Assembly: GCF_900109075.1 (NCBI RefSeq)
Contig: NZ_FNYS01000002.1
Span: 62,001-126,000, forward strand
DNA from: Myroides marinus
Lineage (GTDB): Bacteria > Bacteroidota > Bacteroidia > Flavobacteriales > Flavobacteriaceae
DNA length: 64,000 nt
Direction of reading: 5' to 3'
Below the pieces are notes generated by a model. It saw only the letters and a list, made by a program, of their open reading frames with translations. It was not told where the DNA came from and made no database searches. This document shows positions 54,236-63,008 of this stretch, piece by piece. How positions within the stretch are numbered: the first letter of the stretch is position 1; every line of letters begins with the position of its first letter. The translations under genes and the position numbers were made by a program.

Positions 54236-54350
54236 CTTCCTTTGGGTACGAGTTTGGTACGGTTTTGAAAACACCCTCTCAACCCAACTAAACACTAGAG
54301 ATTACCGAACACTATCAAAACAAAAATAAAACTACCCCACACTAAACACT
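54236..54350. repeat. Weak 11-nt-type periodic segment (copy C)
   Basis: TACG recurs at 54247 and 54258 (11 apart); TTTG recurs at 54241, 54253 and 54264 (12, then 11). The right half has AACACTA at 54291 and 54308. Composition and layout (G/T-rich units on the left, A/C-rich on the right) resemble copy A at 21590, but the spacing is less regular. Confidence 0.4.
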
Positions 54351-54455
54351 GAATAACAATAAGTTATATCAAAAACAAAAGAGCATAAATAGCCAAAAAG
54401 GGATTATAGAGCCAAAAAGACCAAATGAGGTCAAAAATGGTCAAATTAAATAAGT

Positions 54456-54484
54456 AAGGCGGATACCCAATGGATATCCGCCTT
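54456..54484 (-). terminator. Terminator after the MscS gene
   Basis: Arms AAGGCGGATA (54456-54465) and TATCCGCCTT (54475-54484). The minus-strand tail ACTTATTTAATTTG is T-rich, and the MscS stop at 54520 is about 35 bp away. Confidence 0.75.
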
Positions 54485-54519
54485 ATTATATATTCTAATA
54501 TACCTACTAAACTTCAGTA

Positions 54520-55341
54520 TTATTTCAGTATTTCGATATGACTTTCAGATACTTTAGCTATCGGTAGGTAATGCTTTTTACCTTCTACTAATAGACATAA
54601 GTAGATATTATCAATAGAGATCACATATCCTTCTAACCCATCTATGCGTACTAGCTGCCCTAACTCTAAATTCTTACGTGCATAAAACGAATACAGCAGT
54701 CGAGTCACCACATCCTTAGATCCCAATCCTAATGATAGCGCTACAGTCAACAGTATAGCCCCTACTATGATAGAGATATTATTAGTAATAATATCTGTGT
54801 TAATCCCCATCTGATTAAGTGTAGTGATAAACACAAATACTAGTATTAGATAAAACAAGATATTACCTATCATACGTGCTCCACTGAAGTCCACAGCCTT
54901 TAGCACTTCCACGATAGCCTTCTTTATCCATGTTGCGAAATATAATCCTCCTACGAAGATTAATAGCGCTACGAATACTTTAGGTATATACAACATCAGA
55001 TTACTGATCTCACGAGACACAATCTCTAAACCAAACAACTCTGCTCCTACTACCACTAATAAAAAAACCAAGAACACCTTCACGAAGAAGATTAACACTC
55101 CTGATACACTTATCTTAATGTTCACTTTATTTAAAAAGTCGTTTTCGCTTAATAAGTTTTGTACTTTTTCTAAGCGTACTACTTTGAATATTTTTTTTAG
55201 TAAATAAGAACATACTCTAATAATCAACCATGAAACTAAAACATAGCCTACTAAAAAAACAAATCCTATTAACCCTTGTAACAGCGAATTCAATACAGAG
55301 TTGATCATCTGACTCGGATATTCAAAATTATATAGTTCCAT
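54520..55341 (-). CDS. MscS-family mechanosensitive channel
   Basis: About 273 residues starting MELYNFEYPSQMINSVLNSL. Several transmembrane helices are followed by the pore-lining helix and beta domain: AILLTVALSLGLGSKDVVTR and LGQLVRIDGLEGYVISIDNI are the MscS signature region. It should open under osmotic stress. The length is close to small MscS (286). The gene overlaps the 75-codon gene by about 14-23 bp, showing tight coupling with the sigma factor upstream. Confidence 0.87.
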   Translation of the reverse strand: MELYNFEYPSQMINSVLNSLLQGLIGFVFLVGYVLVSWLIIRVCSYLLKKIFKVVRLEKVQNLLSENDFLNKVNIKISVSGVLIFFVKVFLVFLLVVVGAELFGLEIVSREISNLMLYIPKVFVALLIFVGGLYFATWIKKAIVEVLKAVDFSGARMIGNILFYLILVFVFITTLNQMGINTDIITNNISIIVGAILLTVALSLGLGSKDVVTRLLYSFYARKNLELGQLVRIDGLEGYVISIDNIYLCLLVEGKKHYLPIAKVSESHIEILK

Positions 55342-55555
55342 CATTCTCACTATTTTTAATTTTATTGATTATTTCATTTTCTTTTTTGACATCTTTTTCT
55401 CCTAAGATACTACCTAATGTCTGAGGCACCTTGACTGTGTATAATTCGGACACGTCAAGTGACAACTTGATAAAGTTGAGATTATCTATCACCCGATTTT
55501 TTAAGTAATCTGGTAATTTTTCATCCTGAAGTATTTTTTTGAACGGATTATCCAT
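55328..55555 (-). CDS. 75-residue hypothetical protein between sigma factor and MscS
   Basis: A small acidic/basic helical protein (MDNPFKKILQDEKLPDYLKN at the start, NEIINKIKNSENDGTI at the end) with no membrane segment. It lies 1 bp after the sigma factor stop and overlaps mscS. Small proteins in this position after ECF sigma factors are often anti-sigma factors, but those usually have a membrane helix or zinc motif; neither is here, so the role is open. The N-terminal part resembles the cytoplasmic helical part of anti-sigma proteins only loosely. Confidence 0.7.
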   Translation of the reverse strand: MDNPFKKILQDEKLPDYLKNRVIDNLNFIKLSLDVSELYTVKVPQTLGSILGEKDVKKENEIINKIKNSENDGTI

Positions 55556-55556
55556 A

Positions 55557-56138
55557 TTACAACGAGTTATAAATTTCTACTATCTTTTTCTTAGCCCTAT
55601 GGAGTCGCATCTTTACGGCGCTCTCTCCTAAATCTAATAGAGTAGCTATTTCCTTTATCGACTTATCGTCCTGATATTTCATCAGCAGTACGATTTTATC
55701 TTCCGGATCTAGTTTGACTAATGACTCCTGTAATTTATCTACACTCAAAGAGAATATTTCTTCATCTGAGATTTCGTCTTCTATAGACAGTGCGTATTGA
55801 TTCTCATCATCTAATACTTCTTCGTTCCTTTTCTTTTTAAGGACTAACTTAGAATAATTGACACAATGATTATACGCAAAAGAATATAGCCAAGTAGAAA
55901 ACTTAGACTCCCCTCTGAAGTTCTTTAAGTTTAAATATAACTTCACAAAAATATCTTGGGTTAAGTCCTCTGCCACATCTCTTGACTCTGCAAAACCTAA
56001 ACACTTACCATATACCTTCTGTGCGTACCGATCATAAAGTATCCCAAATAAGTTAGTATTGCTACTATGAACTATGAATTGTACTAACTCTTCATCTGTC
56101 ATAGCTGCAAAATTACTATTTTGCGAATTAAACTTCAT
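55557..56138 (-). CDS. ECF RNA polymerase sigma factor
   Basis: About 193 residues starting MKFNSQNSNFAAMTDEELVQ. Region 2 is LFGILYDRYAQKVYGKCLGF and DVAEDLTQDIFVKLYLNLKN; region 4 is PEDKIVLLMKYQDDKSIKEI and LGESAVKMRLHRAKKKI. It directs RNA polymerase to a specific regulon. It is the first gene of a three-gene operon with a 75-codon gene and MscS, suggesting envelope or osmotic signal control. The start at 56138 or the later MTDEEL (56099) are both possible. Confidence 0.9.
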   Translation of the reverse strand: MKFNSQNSNFAAMTDEELVQFIVHSSNTNLFGILYDRYAQKVYGKCLGFAESRDVAEDLTQDIFVKLYLNLKNFRGESKFSTWLYSFAYNHCVNYSKLVLKKKRNEEVLDDENQYALSIEDEISDEEIFSLSVDKLQESLVKLDPEDKIVLLMKYQDDKSIKEIATLLDLGESAVKMRLHRAKKKIVEIYNSL

Positions 56139-56203
56139 ATAATTGTTTTTCAGGTGCAAAGTAAACTCTTTTGCACCAATAGTTAACTAAATTTCGTGAC
56201 AAT

Positions 56204-56800
56204 TTAATTTAATTCTCTCACTTGCATCAACTTAGACACATACTTACCTACTACATCAAACTCAAGGTTAACAATAGTCCCCACGTGATAATCTTTAAAT
56301 ATAGTATGCTCTAATGTATATGGAATAATCGCTACTTTAAAGGTATTAATACCAGAATCTACTACCGTAAGACTAGTACCATCTATAGTGATTGACCCTT
56401 TTTCGATAGTTACATGTTGTGAAGTCTTTTTATATTCGAACCCGAAATATGTACTACCTCCCACTTCATCAATACTTACACAGGTAGCGATATGATCTAC
56501 GTGCCCCTGTACGATATGTCCGTCTAGACGTCCATTCATAAGCATCGCTCTCTCTAGGTTTACTGACTGTCCTACTTTCCACTCACCTATACTAGTCACA
56601 TCGATAGTCTCTTTAATTGCTGTCACAGTATATCCACCTTCTTCTAAAGACACAACTGTAAGACAAATCCCGTTGTGCAATACACTCTGATCAACCTGTA
56701 ATTCATGAGCAAAATCACAAGATACAGTGATGTGTAAGTTTTCTTGTTCTTTCTCTATTCTTTTTATATTTCCGATGTTTTCAACTATACCTGTAAACAT
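56204..56800 (-). CDS. ribE: Riboflavin synthase alpha chain
   Basis: About 198 residues starting MFTGIVENIGNIKRIEKEQE, the invariant start of the family. Two lumazine-binding repeats are visible, the first with LHNGICLTVVSLEEGGYTVT, the second with GRLDGHIVQGHVDHIATCVS and SITIDGTSLTVVDSG. It converts two 6,7-dimethyl-8-ribityllumazine to riboflavin. The start at 56800 is decided by the family's MFTG; the longer upstream reading would run into pdxA. It is divergent from pdxA. Confidence 0.94.
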   Translation of the reverse strand: MFTGIVENIGNIKRIEKEQENLHITVSCDFAHELQVDQSVLHNGICLTVVSLEEGGYTVTAIKETIDVTSIGEWKVGQSVNLERAMLMNGRLDGHIVQGHVDHIATCVSIDEVGGSTYFGFEYKKTSQHVTIEKGSITIDGTSLTVVDSGINTFKVAIIPYTLEHTIFKDYHVGTIVNLEFDVVGKYVSKLMQVRELN

Positions 56801-56818
56801 AACTCCATTTATTTTTAT

Positions 56819-56826
56819 TAAATTTG
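56819..56826 (+). promoter_or_regulatory. -7 box for pdxA
   Basis: TAAATTTG matches TAnnTTTG, 32 nt before the ATG at 56859 and inside the 58-bp gap shared with ribE. Confidence 0.5.
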
Positions 56827-56858
56827 CTTTCAAAAATAGGAATAATTTAGACGAAACT

Positions 56859-57929
56859 ATGAGCCATAAAGAAGAAATTATAAAAGTAGGAATCTCTATC
56901 GGGGACCTAAATGGGATAGGCTGTGAAGTTATACTCAAATGTTTCGAAGACAATAGAATGCTAGAACTTTGCACTCCTGTTATATTCGGAAATTCGAAGC
57001 CTCTATCTTACGTAAAAAAAACTATCAATAGCAATACTGCAATACAAGGAATAGACAGTTTAGACCAGATCATTCCAAATAAATTAAATGTTCTAAACCT
57101 GTGGAAGGAGAATATAAATATCACTTTCGGTAAGAACGACCCTTTAGTAGGTAAATATGCTATCAAATCATTTATAGCTGCTACTGAGGCGCTTAAAAAT
57201 GGAGATATTGACGTATTAGTTACTGCTCCAATCAATAAGTATAATAGTGTGGACGAAGAATTTAAATATCCTGGACACACAGATTATCTTAACGAACAGC
57301 TAGAAGGACAAGCACTAATGTTATTAGTAAGCGAAGACCTTAAGATCGGTTTATTAACAGACCATCTTCCTATACAAGATGTAGCAAAGGCTATAACTCC
57401 TGAGTTAATAGAACAAAAGGTAAAAACAATCAACGACACGTTAATTAAAGATTTTAATATATTTAAACCACGTATCGCTATCCTAGGGTTAAACCCACAT
57501 GCTGGTGATGGTGGCGTAATCGGTCAAGAGGAATTAACAATCATAAAACCAACTGTAGAAAAACTAAATCAAGACGGAATATTATTATCTGGTCCGTTCC
57601 CTGCCGATGGATTCTTCGGATCTGGAACACATAAACACTTTGATGCAGTTATAGCATGCTATCACGATCAAGGTTTAGCCCCTTTCAAAGCGCTTTCGTT
57701 CGGTAGTGGAGTTAACTACACTGCTGGTCTTGACAAAATTAGAACGTCACCTGACCACGGAACTGCTTATGAAATAGCTGGAAAAGGTATGGCTGATGAG
57801 ACTTCATTTAAAGAAGCTCTTTATCTAGCTATCGATATTTACACGAATAGAAGTAGAAATATCGAAGCAGCTGCAAACCCTTTACAGCCTCAAGAAAAAG
57901 ATTTTAGCACAAAAAAATTTGATAACTAG
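56859..57929 (+). CDS. pdxA: 4-hydroxythreonine-4-phosphate dehydrogenase
   Basis: About 356 residues starting MSHKEEIIKVGISIGDLNGI. The substrate and metal-binding blocks are visible: DVLVTAPINKYN, FKYPGHTDYLNEQL, LGLNPHAGDGGVIGQEE, VIACYHDQGLAPFKALSFGS and RTSPDHGTAYEIAGKGM. It makes the amino ketone intermediate of pyridoxal phosphate. An upstream in-frame ATG at 56727 is inside ribE and is rejected. The gene ends 51 bp before the DUF177 start. Confidence 0.95.
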   Translation: MSHKEEIIKVGISIGDLNGIGCEVILKCFEDNRMLELCTPVIFGNSKPLSYVKKTINSNTAIQGIDSLDQIIPNKLNVLNLWKENINITFGKNDPLVGKYAIKSFIAATEALKNGDIDVLVTAPINKYNSVDEEFKYPGHTDYLNEQLEGQALMLLVSEDLKIGLLTDHLPIQDVAKAITPELIEQKVKTINDTLIKDFNIFKPRIAILGLNPHAGDGGVIGQEELTIIKPTVEKLNQDGILLSGPFPADGFFGSGTHKHFDAVIACYHDQGLAPFKALSFGSGVNYTAGLDKIRTSPDHGTAYEIAGKGMADETSFKEALYLAIDIYTNRSRNIEAAANPLQPQEKDFSTKKFDN

Positions 57930-57930
57930 C

Positions 57931-57958
57931 TTGTAATTATAATAATTTTTTATCTTTG
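57931..57958 (+). promoter_or_regulatory. Promoter of the DUF177-rpmF unit
   Basis: TTG (57931-57933) and TATCTTTG (57951-57958) match both boxes, with a 17-nt spacer. The -7 box is 21 nt from the ATG at 57980. It implies that DUF177-rpmF is transcribed separately from pdxA. Confidence 0.65.
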
Positions 57959-57979
57959 CACGCTCAAATCATGTATTCC

Positions 57980-58603
57980 ATGAATATTGAAAAAGACTTT
58001 TTAATTCCATTTACAGGATTAAAAAATGGCAAACATTCGTTTGATTTTAAAGTAGATAGTAGTTTTTTTGAAAATTACAATTACAATGATTTCAACCATA
58101 TCAATGCCGAAATAAACGTTCTTTTTGATAAGAAAATTAATCTATTTGAGTTACACTTCACTGCAAAAGGTATAGCAAATGTACCATGTGATGTGACAAA
58201 CCAAGATTTTGACATGCCAATTGAGAGTGAGATTGATTTGGTAGTCAAGTTTGGAGACAGCTTTAATGATGATCACGATGAGATATTAATCATCCCATTT
58301 ACTGAACATCAATTAAATGTAGCTCAATATATATATGAAATGATAGTTCTGGCTATACCACAGAAAAGGGTTCACCCTGGTGTTAAAGACGGAACGTTAG
58401 ATTCTGCAGCTCTAGATTATCTAGGTTATGTCAATGAAGATGAAGATGAGTTCGGTGACTTATTCGACGATGAAGATGAAGATATCTTTAATCTAATAGA
58501 TGACTTAGACGAGGAAGAAGATGTAGAAGAGGAAGAAGAAAATACAAATAAAGATATTGACCCTAGATGGGCAGAATTAAAGAAACTATTAACGGATAAA
58601 TAA
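57980..58603 (+). CDS. DUF177 (YceD-like) protein
   Basis: About 207 residues starting MNIEKDFLIPFTGLKNGKHS. Family marks are FTAKGIANVPCDVTNQDFDM and the C-terminal region VHPGVKDGTLDSAALDYLGY, then a very acidic segment (about 155-195) and DPRWAELKKLLTDK at the end. YceD/DUF177 proteins accompany rpmF in most bacteria and are linked to 23S rRNA or large-subunit assembly, although the exact role is unproven. The start at 57971 is possible; 57980 fits the family. Confidence 0.88.
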   Translation: MNIEKDFLIPFTGLKNGKHSFDFKVDSSFFENYNYNDFNHINAEINVLFDKKINLFELHFTAKGIANVPCDVTNQDFDMPIESEIDLVVKFGDSFNDDHDEILIIPFTEHQLNVAQYIYEMIVLAIPQKRVHPGVKDGTLDSAALDYLGYVNEDEDEFGDLFDDEDEDIFNLIDDLDEEEDVEEEEENTNKDIDPRWAELKKLLTDK

Positions 58604-58612
58604 TATAGTAAA

Positions 58613-58810
58613 ATGGCACATCCTAAGAGAAAAACCTCGAAAACAAGAAGAGATAAGAGAAGAACTCATTACAAAGCTGTAGCTCCAACAATCGCTACAT
58701 GTCCTGTAACAGGAGAAGCTCACTTATATCACAGAGCTTACTGGCATGAAGGAAAAATGTACTACAGAGGGCAAGTTGTAATTGACAAAACAGCTGAAGT
58801 AGAGGCATAA
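58613..58810 (+). CDS. rpmF: 50S ribosomal protein L32
   Basis: A 65-residue L32: [20 protein letters not shown] at the basic N-terminus, then [23 protein letters not shown] and [13 protein letters not shown]. It contains only one cysteine, so the four-Cys zinc ribbon of some L32 proteins is absent; this is the zinc-independent form. It starts 9 bp after the DUF177 gene and is followed by a strong terminator. Confidence 0.97.
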   Translation: MAHPKRKTSKTRRDKRRTHYKAVAPTIATCPVTGEAHLYHRAYWHEGKMYYRGQVVIDKTAEVEA

Positions 58811-58830
58811 CTTTAGACAAAGTACAAATT

Positions 58831-58852
58831 AACTCTCACAATGTGTGAGAGT
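58831..58852 (+). terminator. Terminator after rpmF
   Basis: Perfect 10-nt arms AACTCTCACA (58831-58840) and TGTGAGAGTT (58843-58852), followed by eight or more T. It separates rpmF from fabH. Confidence 0.95.
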
Positions 58853-58971
58853 TTTTTTTTGGTATATAGCCCAAAAAACGTACTTTACGCCACCAAAGAA
58901 CCGTTAATTCGTTTTTTTTTTGTAATTTTCGCTTCTTTTTGGAATGTTTTTATAAAGTAAAGCAACACCAT

Positions 58972-59970
58972 ATGACAAAAATACACGCAGCCATTACAGC
59001 GATCGGATGCTACCTACCAGAAACTAAGTTGACAAATGCTGACTTAGAAACAATGGTAGACACGAACGACGAATGGATTACTAGCCGTACAGGAATTAAA
59101 GAAAGAAGAATTCTTAAAGAACCTGGAGAAGGTGCTTCATATATGGCCATTAAAGCCGCTGAAGACTTATTACGCAAATCAGGTACTAATCCTAAAGATA
59201 TTGATTGTATTATCTTATCTACAGCTACACCAGATATGCCTGTAGCTTCTACAGGAGTTTATGTTGCTACTAAAATTGGCGCAACGAATGCATTTTCATT
59301 TGATTTACAAGCAGCTTGTTCTAGCTTTTTATATGGTATGTCAGTAGCTTCTGCATATATCGAATCAGGTAGATATAAGAAAGTACTGTTAATCGGGTCA
59401 GATAAAATGTCTTCAATTATCGATTATACAGATCGTGCAACTTGTATTATTTTCGGAGATGCTGCTGGTGCAGTATTATTCGAACCTAACTCAGAAGGTT
59501 ATGGAGTACAAGACGAATACTTAAGAAGCGACGGTATAGGTCGTGAATACTTAAAAATAGACGCAGGTGGGTCTATCCTACCAGCAAGTGCAGAAACAGT
59601 TGCAAACAAACAACACTATGTGTTCCAAGATGGAAAAACAGTATTTAAATATGCTGTATCTAACATGGCTGATGTGAGTGAAAAAATCATGCAACGCAAC
59701 AATCTTACTCATGGAGACGTAACTTGGTTAGCTGCACACCAAGCTAATAAACGAATCATCGATGCTACTGCTCATAGAATGGGTCTAGATGATTCTAAGG
59801 TATTAATGAATATCGAAAGATACGGAAATACAACGTCTGCCACTTTACCATTACTACTTTGCGATTACGAAAAACAACTTAAAAAGGGTGATAATATTAT
59901 TTTCGCTACTTTTGGAGGTGGATTCACGTGGGGTGCAATGTACTTAAAGTGGGCGTACACAGCGAAATAA
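58972..59970 (+). CDS. fabH: Beta-ketoacyl-ACP synthase III
   Basis: About 332 residues starting MTKIHAAITAIGCYLPETKL. The catalytic triad is visible: Cys in LQAACSSFLYGMS (about 115), His in TWLAAHQANKRII (about 257) and Asn in IERYGNTTSATLPLL (about 287). It condenses acetyl-CoA with malonyl-ACP to start fatty acid synthesis. The start at 58972 is chosen over 58939 because it gives the family N-terminus. It heads the fabH-accB-accC run. Confidence 0.96.
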   Translation: MTKIHAAITAIGCYLPETKLTNADLETMVDTNDEWITSRTGIKERRILKEPGEGASYMAIKAAEDLLRKSGTNPKDIDCIILSTATPDMPVASTGVYVATKIGATNAFSFDLQAACSSFLYGMSVASAYIESGRYKKVLLIGSDKMSSIIDYTDRATCIIFGDAAGAVLFEPNSEGYGVQDEYLRSDGIGREYLKIDAGGSILPASAETVANKQHYVFQDGKTVFKYAVSNMADVSEKIMQRNNLTHGDVTWLAAHQANKRIIDATAHRMGLDDSKVLMNIERYGNTTSATLPLLLCDYEKQLKKGDNIIFATFGGGFTWGAMYLKWAYTAK

Positions 59971-59994
59971 AAACAACTAACCAATACATTAGGT

Positions 59995-60483
59995 ATGGAC
60001 ATTAGAGAGATTCAAAACTTAATTAAATTCGTAGCTAAATCAGGTGCTACAGAAGTAAAATTAGAAATGGATGATTTTAAAATCACCATTAAAACAACTG
60101 AAACAGGAAACACTGAGACTACTTACATCCAACAAGTACCAGTAGCTTCTGCTTTATCACAAGCTCCAGTAGCTCAACAAGCTGCTCCAGTAGCTCCAGT
60201 AGCTGCTGCAACAACAGAAAATACAACAAACGAAGATTCTAAATACATTACTGTAAAATCTCCAATCATCGGTACTTTCTATAGAAAACCAGCTCCAGAC
60301 AAAGAACCATTTGCTGAAGTAGGAAAAACTATCAAAGCAGGAGATGTAGTATGTGTTATCGAAGCAATGAAATTATTTAACGAGATCGAATCTGAGATTT
60401 CAGGTAAAATCGTTAAAGTATTAGTTGATGATGCTTCTCCAGTAGAATTTGATCAACCATTATTCTTAGTTGATCCATCTTAA
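59995..60483 (+). CDS. accB: Acetyl-CoA carboxylase biotin carboxyl carrier protein
   Basis: A 162-residue carrier. The N-terminal 40 residues (MDIREIQNLIKFVAKSGATE) bind the biotin carboxylase. A Pro/Ala/Val-rich linker (about 50-75) is followed by the biotinyl domain with the lysine in VIEAMKLFNEIES (about 124). It carries carboxybiotin between the carboxylase and transferase. fabH ends 24 bp upstream and accC starts 71 bp downstream, the usual bacterial order. Confidence 0.96.
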   Translation: MDIREIQNLIKFVAKSGATEVKLEMDDFKITIKTTETGNTETTYIQQVPVASALSQAPVAQQAAPVAPVAAATTENTTNEDSKYITVKSPIIGTFYRKPAPDKEPFAEVGKTIKAGDVVCVIEAMKLFNEIESEISGKIVKVLVDDASPVEFDQPLFLVDPS

Positions 60484-60554
60484 GAAATCTATAATACACA
60501 ATCTTTACTTCTTATGGAAGTAAACTCACTAAAGTTAAATTAAAGTTTCAAGAG

Positions 60555-61907
60555 ATGTTTAAAAAAATATTAATCGCTAATAGAGGTGAAATTGCCCTAC
60601 GTGTTATCAGAACATGTAAAGAAATGGGCATTAAGACTGTAGCAGTTTACTCTACTGCGGATGCAGATAGTTTACACGTTCGTTTTGCGGATGAAGCTGT
60701 TTGTATTGGACCTGCTCCAAGTAACTTATCGTATTTAAAGATTTCAAATATAATAGCTGCTGCTGAGATTACTAATGCAGATGCTATACACCCAGGTTAC
60801 GGTTTCTTATCAGAAAACGCTAAATTCTCTAAAATCTGTCAAGAGCATGGTGTTAAATTCATCGGTGCTGGACCAGAGATGATCGAGAAAATGGGAGATA
60901 AAGCTACAGCTAAAGAAACAATGAAATTAGCTGGAGTACCTACTGTACCAGGTTCTGATGGATTATTAGAATCATTAGAACACGCTAAAAAAACAGCTAA
61001 AGCTATCGGTTACCCAGTAATGATGAAAGCTACTGCTGGTGGTGGTGGTAAAGGTATGCGTGAAATCTTCAAAGAAGAAGAATTAGATAGAGCATGGGAA
61101 AGTGCTCGTCAAGAGGCTTCTGCTGCCTTCGGTAACGATGGTATGTACATGGAGAAACTTATCGTAGACCCACGTCACATCGAGATCCAAGTAGTAGGAG
61201 ATTCTTATGGTAAAGCATGTCACCTTTCTGAGCGTGACTGTTCTATCCAAAGACGTCACCAGAAACTTACTGAAGAAACACCTTCTCCATTCATGACTGA
61301 TGAATTGAGACATAAAATGGGTGAGGCTGCTGTTAAGGCTGCTGAATTCATTAAATATGAAGGTGCTGGTACTATCGAATTCTTAGTAGATAAGGACAGA
61401 AACTTCTACTTTATGGAAATGAATACTCGTATCCAAGTAGAACACCCTATCACTGAACAAGTAATCGATTATGACCTTATTAGAGAACAAATCTTAGTAG
61501 CAGCTGGTACACCAATCTCTGGTAAAAACTACTTGCCTAAAATGCACTCTATAGAATGTCGTATTAACGCTGAGGACCCATTTAATGACTTCCGTCCTTC
61601 TCCAGGTAGAATTACTACATTACATACTCCTGGTGGACACGGTGTACGTCTAGATACTCACGTATATTCTGGATATGCTATCCCGCCTAACTATGACTCT
61701 ATGATCGCTAAGTTAATCACTACTGCTCAAACAAGAGAAGAAGCTATTAACAAGATGAGAAGAGCGTTAGACGAATTCGTAATCGAAGGAATTAAAACGA
61801 CTATTCCATTCCATAGACAATTAATGGATGATCCAAACTATATCGCTGGTAATTATACAACAGCGTTTATGGAGACTTTTAAAATGAAACCTTTAGAAGA
61901 GGAATAA
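60555..61907 (+). CDS. accC: Acetyl-CoA carboxylase, biotin carboxylase subunit
   Basis: A 450-residue ATP-grasp enzyme: [38 protein letters not shown], the glycine-rich loop [12 protein letters not shown], and catalytic [14 protein letters not shown]. It carboxylates biotin on AccB using ATP and bicarbonate, the first step of malonyl-CoA formation. The length is standard (E. coli AccC is 449). A terminator follows. Confidence 0.97.
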   Translation: MFKKILIANRGEIALRVIRTCKEMGIKTVAVYSTADADSLHVRFADEAVCIGPAPSNLSYLKISNIIAAAEITNADAIHPGYGFLSENAKFSKICQEHGVKFIGAGPEMIEKMGDKATAKETMKLAGVPTVPGSDGLLESLEHAKKTAKAIGYPVMMKATAGGGGKGMREIFKEEELDRAWESARQEASAAFGNDGMYMEKLIVDPRHIEIQVVGDSYGKACHLSERDCSIQRRHQKLTEETPSPFMTDELRHKMGEAAVKAAEFIKYEGAGTIEFLVDKDRNFYFMEMNTRIQVEHPITEQVIDYDLIREQILVAAGTPISGKNYLPKMHSIECRINAEDPFNDFRPSPGRITTLHTPGGHGVRLDTHVYSGYAIPPNYDSMIAKLITTAQTREEAINKMRRALDEFVIEGIKTTIPFHRQLMDDPNYIAGNYTTAFMETFKMKPLEEE

Positions 61908-61923
61908 ATCCATAACACATATT

Positions 61924-61953
61924 AAGGGCTATTCTTATTATAGAATAGCCCTT
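61924..61953 (+). terminator. Terminator after accC
   Basis: Arms AAGGGCTATTCT (61924-61935) and AGAATAGCCCTT (61942-61953), followed by a T-run. Confidence 0.92.
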
Positions 61954-62184
61954 TTTTATTACTATAAAGCACAAAAAGCAACAATACTCCCTAAACGTAA
62001 ACCTTCTGTAATCAGCAAAATAGATATCTATTCAATTGCAACACTTTCTAATAATATCAGAAGGATATCAAACATTTTTATAACTTACTTAATGTTTTGA
62101 AAATAAAAATAGTCCTCAACATTAAATAAACTATAATTTTTAAAAAAAAGTCAAAAAAAAGTAAACTTAGTTCGAAACAAACAT

Positions 62185-62192
62185 TATATTTG
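62185..62192 (+). promoter_or_regulatory. -7 box for the cold-shock gene
   Basis: TATATTTG matches TAnnTTTG, 26 nt before the ATG at 62219. A/T-rich runs fill the 230 bp before it. Confidence 0.5.
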
Positions 62193-62218
62193 AGGATAAT
62201 TTTATTTATTTCAATACA

Positions 62219-62419
62219 ATGCATACAGGCGTAATTAAGTTCTTCAACGAAGACAAAGGATTTGGCTTTATCACAAATGAGGCTACTAAACAAGACATTT
62301 TTGTTCACATCACAGGTTTAAAAACTAAAAGCATTAACCAAGGAGACCGCGTTTCTTACACTGAAGAAAAAGGTAAAAAAGGTATAATCGCTGTTGATGT
62401 AGAAGTGATAGGAAATTAA
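62219..62419 (+). CDS. Cold-shock domain protein
   Basis: A 66-residue single cold-shock domain. GVIKFFNEDKGFGFITNE contains RNP1 (KGFGFI), and KQDIFVHITGL contains RNP2 (DIFVHI), the RNA/DNA-binding surface. Such proteins melt RNA structure at low temperature or in stress. The length is normal. It is monocistronic with its own promoter and terminator. Confidence 0.96.
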   Translation: MHTGVIKFFNEDKGFGFITNEATKQDIFVHITGLKTKSINQGDRVSYTEEKGKKGIIAVDVEVIGN

Positions 62420-62448
62420 TTTTTTACAATATAAATTTTCAATTACTA

Positions 62449-62481
62449 AAAAGCTACCCATATTAATTATGGGTAGCTTTT
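62449..62481 (+). terminator. Terminator after the cold-shock gene
   Basis: Perfect 14-nt arms AAAAGCTACCCATA (62449-62462) and its complement (62468-62481), followed by TTTTATT. Confidence 0.95.
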
Positions 62482-62591
62482 TTTATTAGCATTACTTCTA
62501 TTTAAAATTAATCTAAATACATATTAAGGCAAACAAACCAATCTGTACAACACATAGAGTACCAAAGCTTTGTAAAACGATAACTCAAATG

Positions 62592-62599
62592 TATATTTG
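62592..62599 (+). promoter_or_regulatory. -7 box for the nuo operon
   Basis: TATATTTG matches TAnnTTTG, 29 nt before the nuoA ATG at 62629. Confidence 0.5.
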
Positions 62600-62628
62600 T
62601 ATGTTGTATTAATATAAATACTTTACAT

Positions 62629-62994
62629 ATGCAGGCAAGTCAACTTGATTTTATCCCAATTTTGATGCAAATAGCGTTAGCCGCTGGATTTGTGTCAATG
62701 ACTATTTGGGTATCTGGCAAACTAGGTCCAAAGAAATCTACTAAGATTAAAGACAGTACTTGGGAATGTGGTTTAGAGTCACTAGGAAGTGCTCGTATTC
62801 CATTCAATGTAAAATATTTCCTTGTAGCTATATTATTCGTATTATTTGATGTAGAAGTAATTTTCCTTTACCCTTGGGCGGTTAACTTCCTTGAGTTAGG
62901 ATGGGATGGTTTACTAAAAATGGGAATATTTTTATTTATCATTCTTTTAGGGTTACTATATGAATTTAAGAAAAAAGGCCTTGAGTGGGACTAA
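62629..62994 (+). CDS. nuoA: NADH-quinone oxidoreductase subunit A
   Basis: A 121-residue membrane protein with three hydrophobic helices (about 7-30, 63-85, 93-115). Family motifs WECGLESLGSARIPFNVKYF and VLFDVEVIFLYPWAVNF are clear. It is a membrane-arm subunit of complex I, which couples NADH oxidation to ion transport. It starts the nuo operon; nuoB begins 14 bp after its stop. Confidence 0.96.
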   Translation: MQASQLDFIPILMQIALAAGFVSMTIWVSGKLGPKKSTKIKDSTWECGLESLGSARIPFNVKYFLVAILFVLFDVEVIFLYPWAVNFLELGWDGLLKMGIFLFIILLGLLYEFKKKGLEWD

Positions 62995-63008
62995 CAAATT
63001 AGAAAGAG

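Noticed and set aside
56727..56858. Longer start of pdxA
   Set aside because: The extra N-terminus lies antisense within ribE and is unlike any PdxA; the ATG at 56859 gives the family start.
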